A stretch of DNA of 31,120 bases from JAAYDS01 sp039680625. Its GTDB lineage: Bacteria; Chloroflexota; Anaerolineae; UBA1429. The position numbers and the translations under genes are program-made. Positions 30,633-31,120 of the stretch are shown here, piece after piece. Position 1 is the stretch's first letter; each line of letters starts with the position of its first letter. Location: the NCBI GenBank assembly GCA_039680625.1, contig JBDKSN010000171.1, positions 1-31,120 on the forward strand, written 5' to 3'. Under the pieces are notes generated by a model. The model did not search any database. It was not told the DNA's origin and saw only the letters and a program-made list of their open reading frames with translations.

Positions 30633-31120
30633 CTACTCACCCAGGTACGCCTGTCTGACCTGAGGGTTGTTCATCACCTGTTCGGCTGGCCCTTCGAGCA
30701 CCGTCCGCCCCGTCTCGAGCACGTAAGCGCGATGAGCGATCGAAAGTGCCATCGCGGCATTCTGCTCGACCAGCAAGATGCTGGTGCCCTCGGCGTTGAT
30801 GCCCTTGATGATGTCAAAGATCTCATCTACCAGAATGGGCGCTAGGCCCATCGAAGGCTCGTCGAGCAACAAGAGCTGTGGCACCGACATCAACCCGCGC
30901 CCCATGGCCAGCATCTGCTGCTCGCCGCCCGAAAGCGTGCCCCCTCGTTGTTTGAGGCGCTCCTGCAAACGCGGAAAGCTGGTGAACACCCTCTCCAGGG
31001 AGCGCTCGATCTCTTGGCGATCAGAGCGGGTGAAGGCGCCCATCTCCAAGTTCTCCAACACGGTGAGGTCACTAAAGATCTGCCGCCCTTCGGGAACCTG
31101 AGAGATGCCCATCTTGACGA
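30633..31120 (-). CDS. livF: Branched-chain amino acid ABC transporter ATP-binding protein (5' end cut off)
   Basis: C-terminal ~162 residues of a LivF-type ATPase; the N-terminus with Walker A lies beyond the right edge. Visible are VPEGRQIFSDLTVLENLEMG (LivF-typical region after the Q-loop), the signature LSGGEQQMLAMGR, Walker B LLLLDEPSMGLAP, VEQNAAMALSIAHRAYVLETG and the AYLGE C-terminus. This pattern separates LivF from LivG and GlnQ. The other Liv components should lie to the right. Distance to the HisM-type permease (86 bases with a hairpin) suggests separate but adjacent transport systems. Confidence 0.93.
   Translation of the reverse strand, partial: VKMGISQVPEGRQIFSDLTVLENLEMGAFTRSDRQEIERSLERVFTSFPRLQERLKQRGGTLSGGEQQMLAMGRGLMSVPQLLLLDEPSMGLAPILVDEIFDIIKGINAEGTSILLVEQNAAMALSIAHRAYVLETGRTVLEGPAEQVMNNPQVRQAYLGE

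Overview
The window is a GC-rich, gene-dense stretch of bacterial chromosome, with short gaps, ATG/GTG starts and sigma70-like -35/-10 boxes. The gene mix suggests Chloroflexota (Anaerolineae/Caldilineae-like). It includes a Ycf45/SpoIIIAA-like ATPase with an R3H motif, a DarA-type c-di-AMP receptor beside tmk, a group-3-type NiFe hydrogenase pair, lipoproteins with Pro/Thr-rich linkers, and a ParB-like/Usp fusion. This assignment is inference from gene content only; there is no rRNA or tRNA in the window.

Layout. 1-125: probable right end of an IS21-like element with two 17-bp terminal repeats. 269-874: AhpC-type peroxiredoxin whose catalytic codon is an in-frame TGA followed by a GGTC-loop hairpin at bacterial-SECIS distance; I read it as a selenoprotein (Sec49). 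987-2021 (-): DAHP synthase. 2305-4499 (+): a beta-propeller-like lipoprotein and a membrane zinc-ribbon protein. 4511-6199 (-): a large XPB/Ssl2-N-like protein. 6294-15268 (+): a long, tightly packed run with a DUF1232 protein, a GNAT-like protein, the Ycf45-like ATPase, tmk, the c-di-AMP receptor, gmk, a rhomboid protease, a MEMO-family protein and priA. 15315-17930 (-): ribulokinase and a UDP-glucose-4-epimerase-like enzyme. 18234-24739 (+): a lipoprotein, NiFe hydrogenase small and large subunits, a ParB-like/UspA/UspA fusion and an M23-like secreted protein. 24745-25353 (-): a second membrane zinc-ribbon protein. 25524-26573 (+): galT. 26560-31120 (-): an unknown protein, a zinc-dependent dehydrogenase, a GlnQ-type ATPase, an unusually long HisM-type permease and a LivF-type ATPase cut by the window edge.

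How the genes fit together. The long plus-strand run joins nucleotide kinases (tmk, gmk), a c-di-AMP sensor and replication restart (priA), so it is a housekeeping cluster. The epimerase and galT are Leloir-type activities on either side of the hydrogenase block, and araB adds pentose use. The hydrogenase pair has no diaphorase, F420 subunit or maturation genes in view, so its electron partner is unknown. Its large subunit ends exactly at the DPCxxCxxH motif.

The most notable observation is the selenocysteine peroxiredoxin, which also lacks the usual C-terminal resolving cysteine. Other points are three genes that look leaderless from promoter position, and two perfect 12-bp hairpins in convergent gaps without T-tracts.
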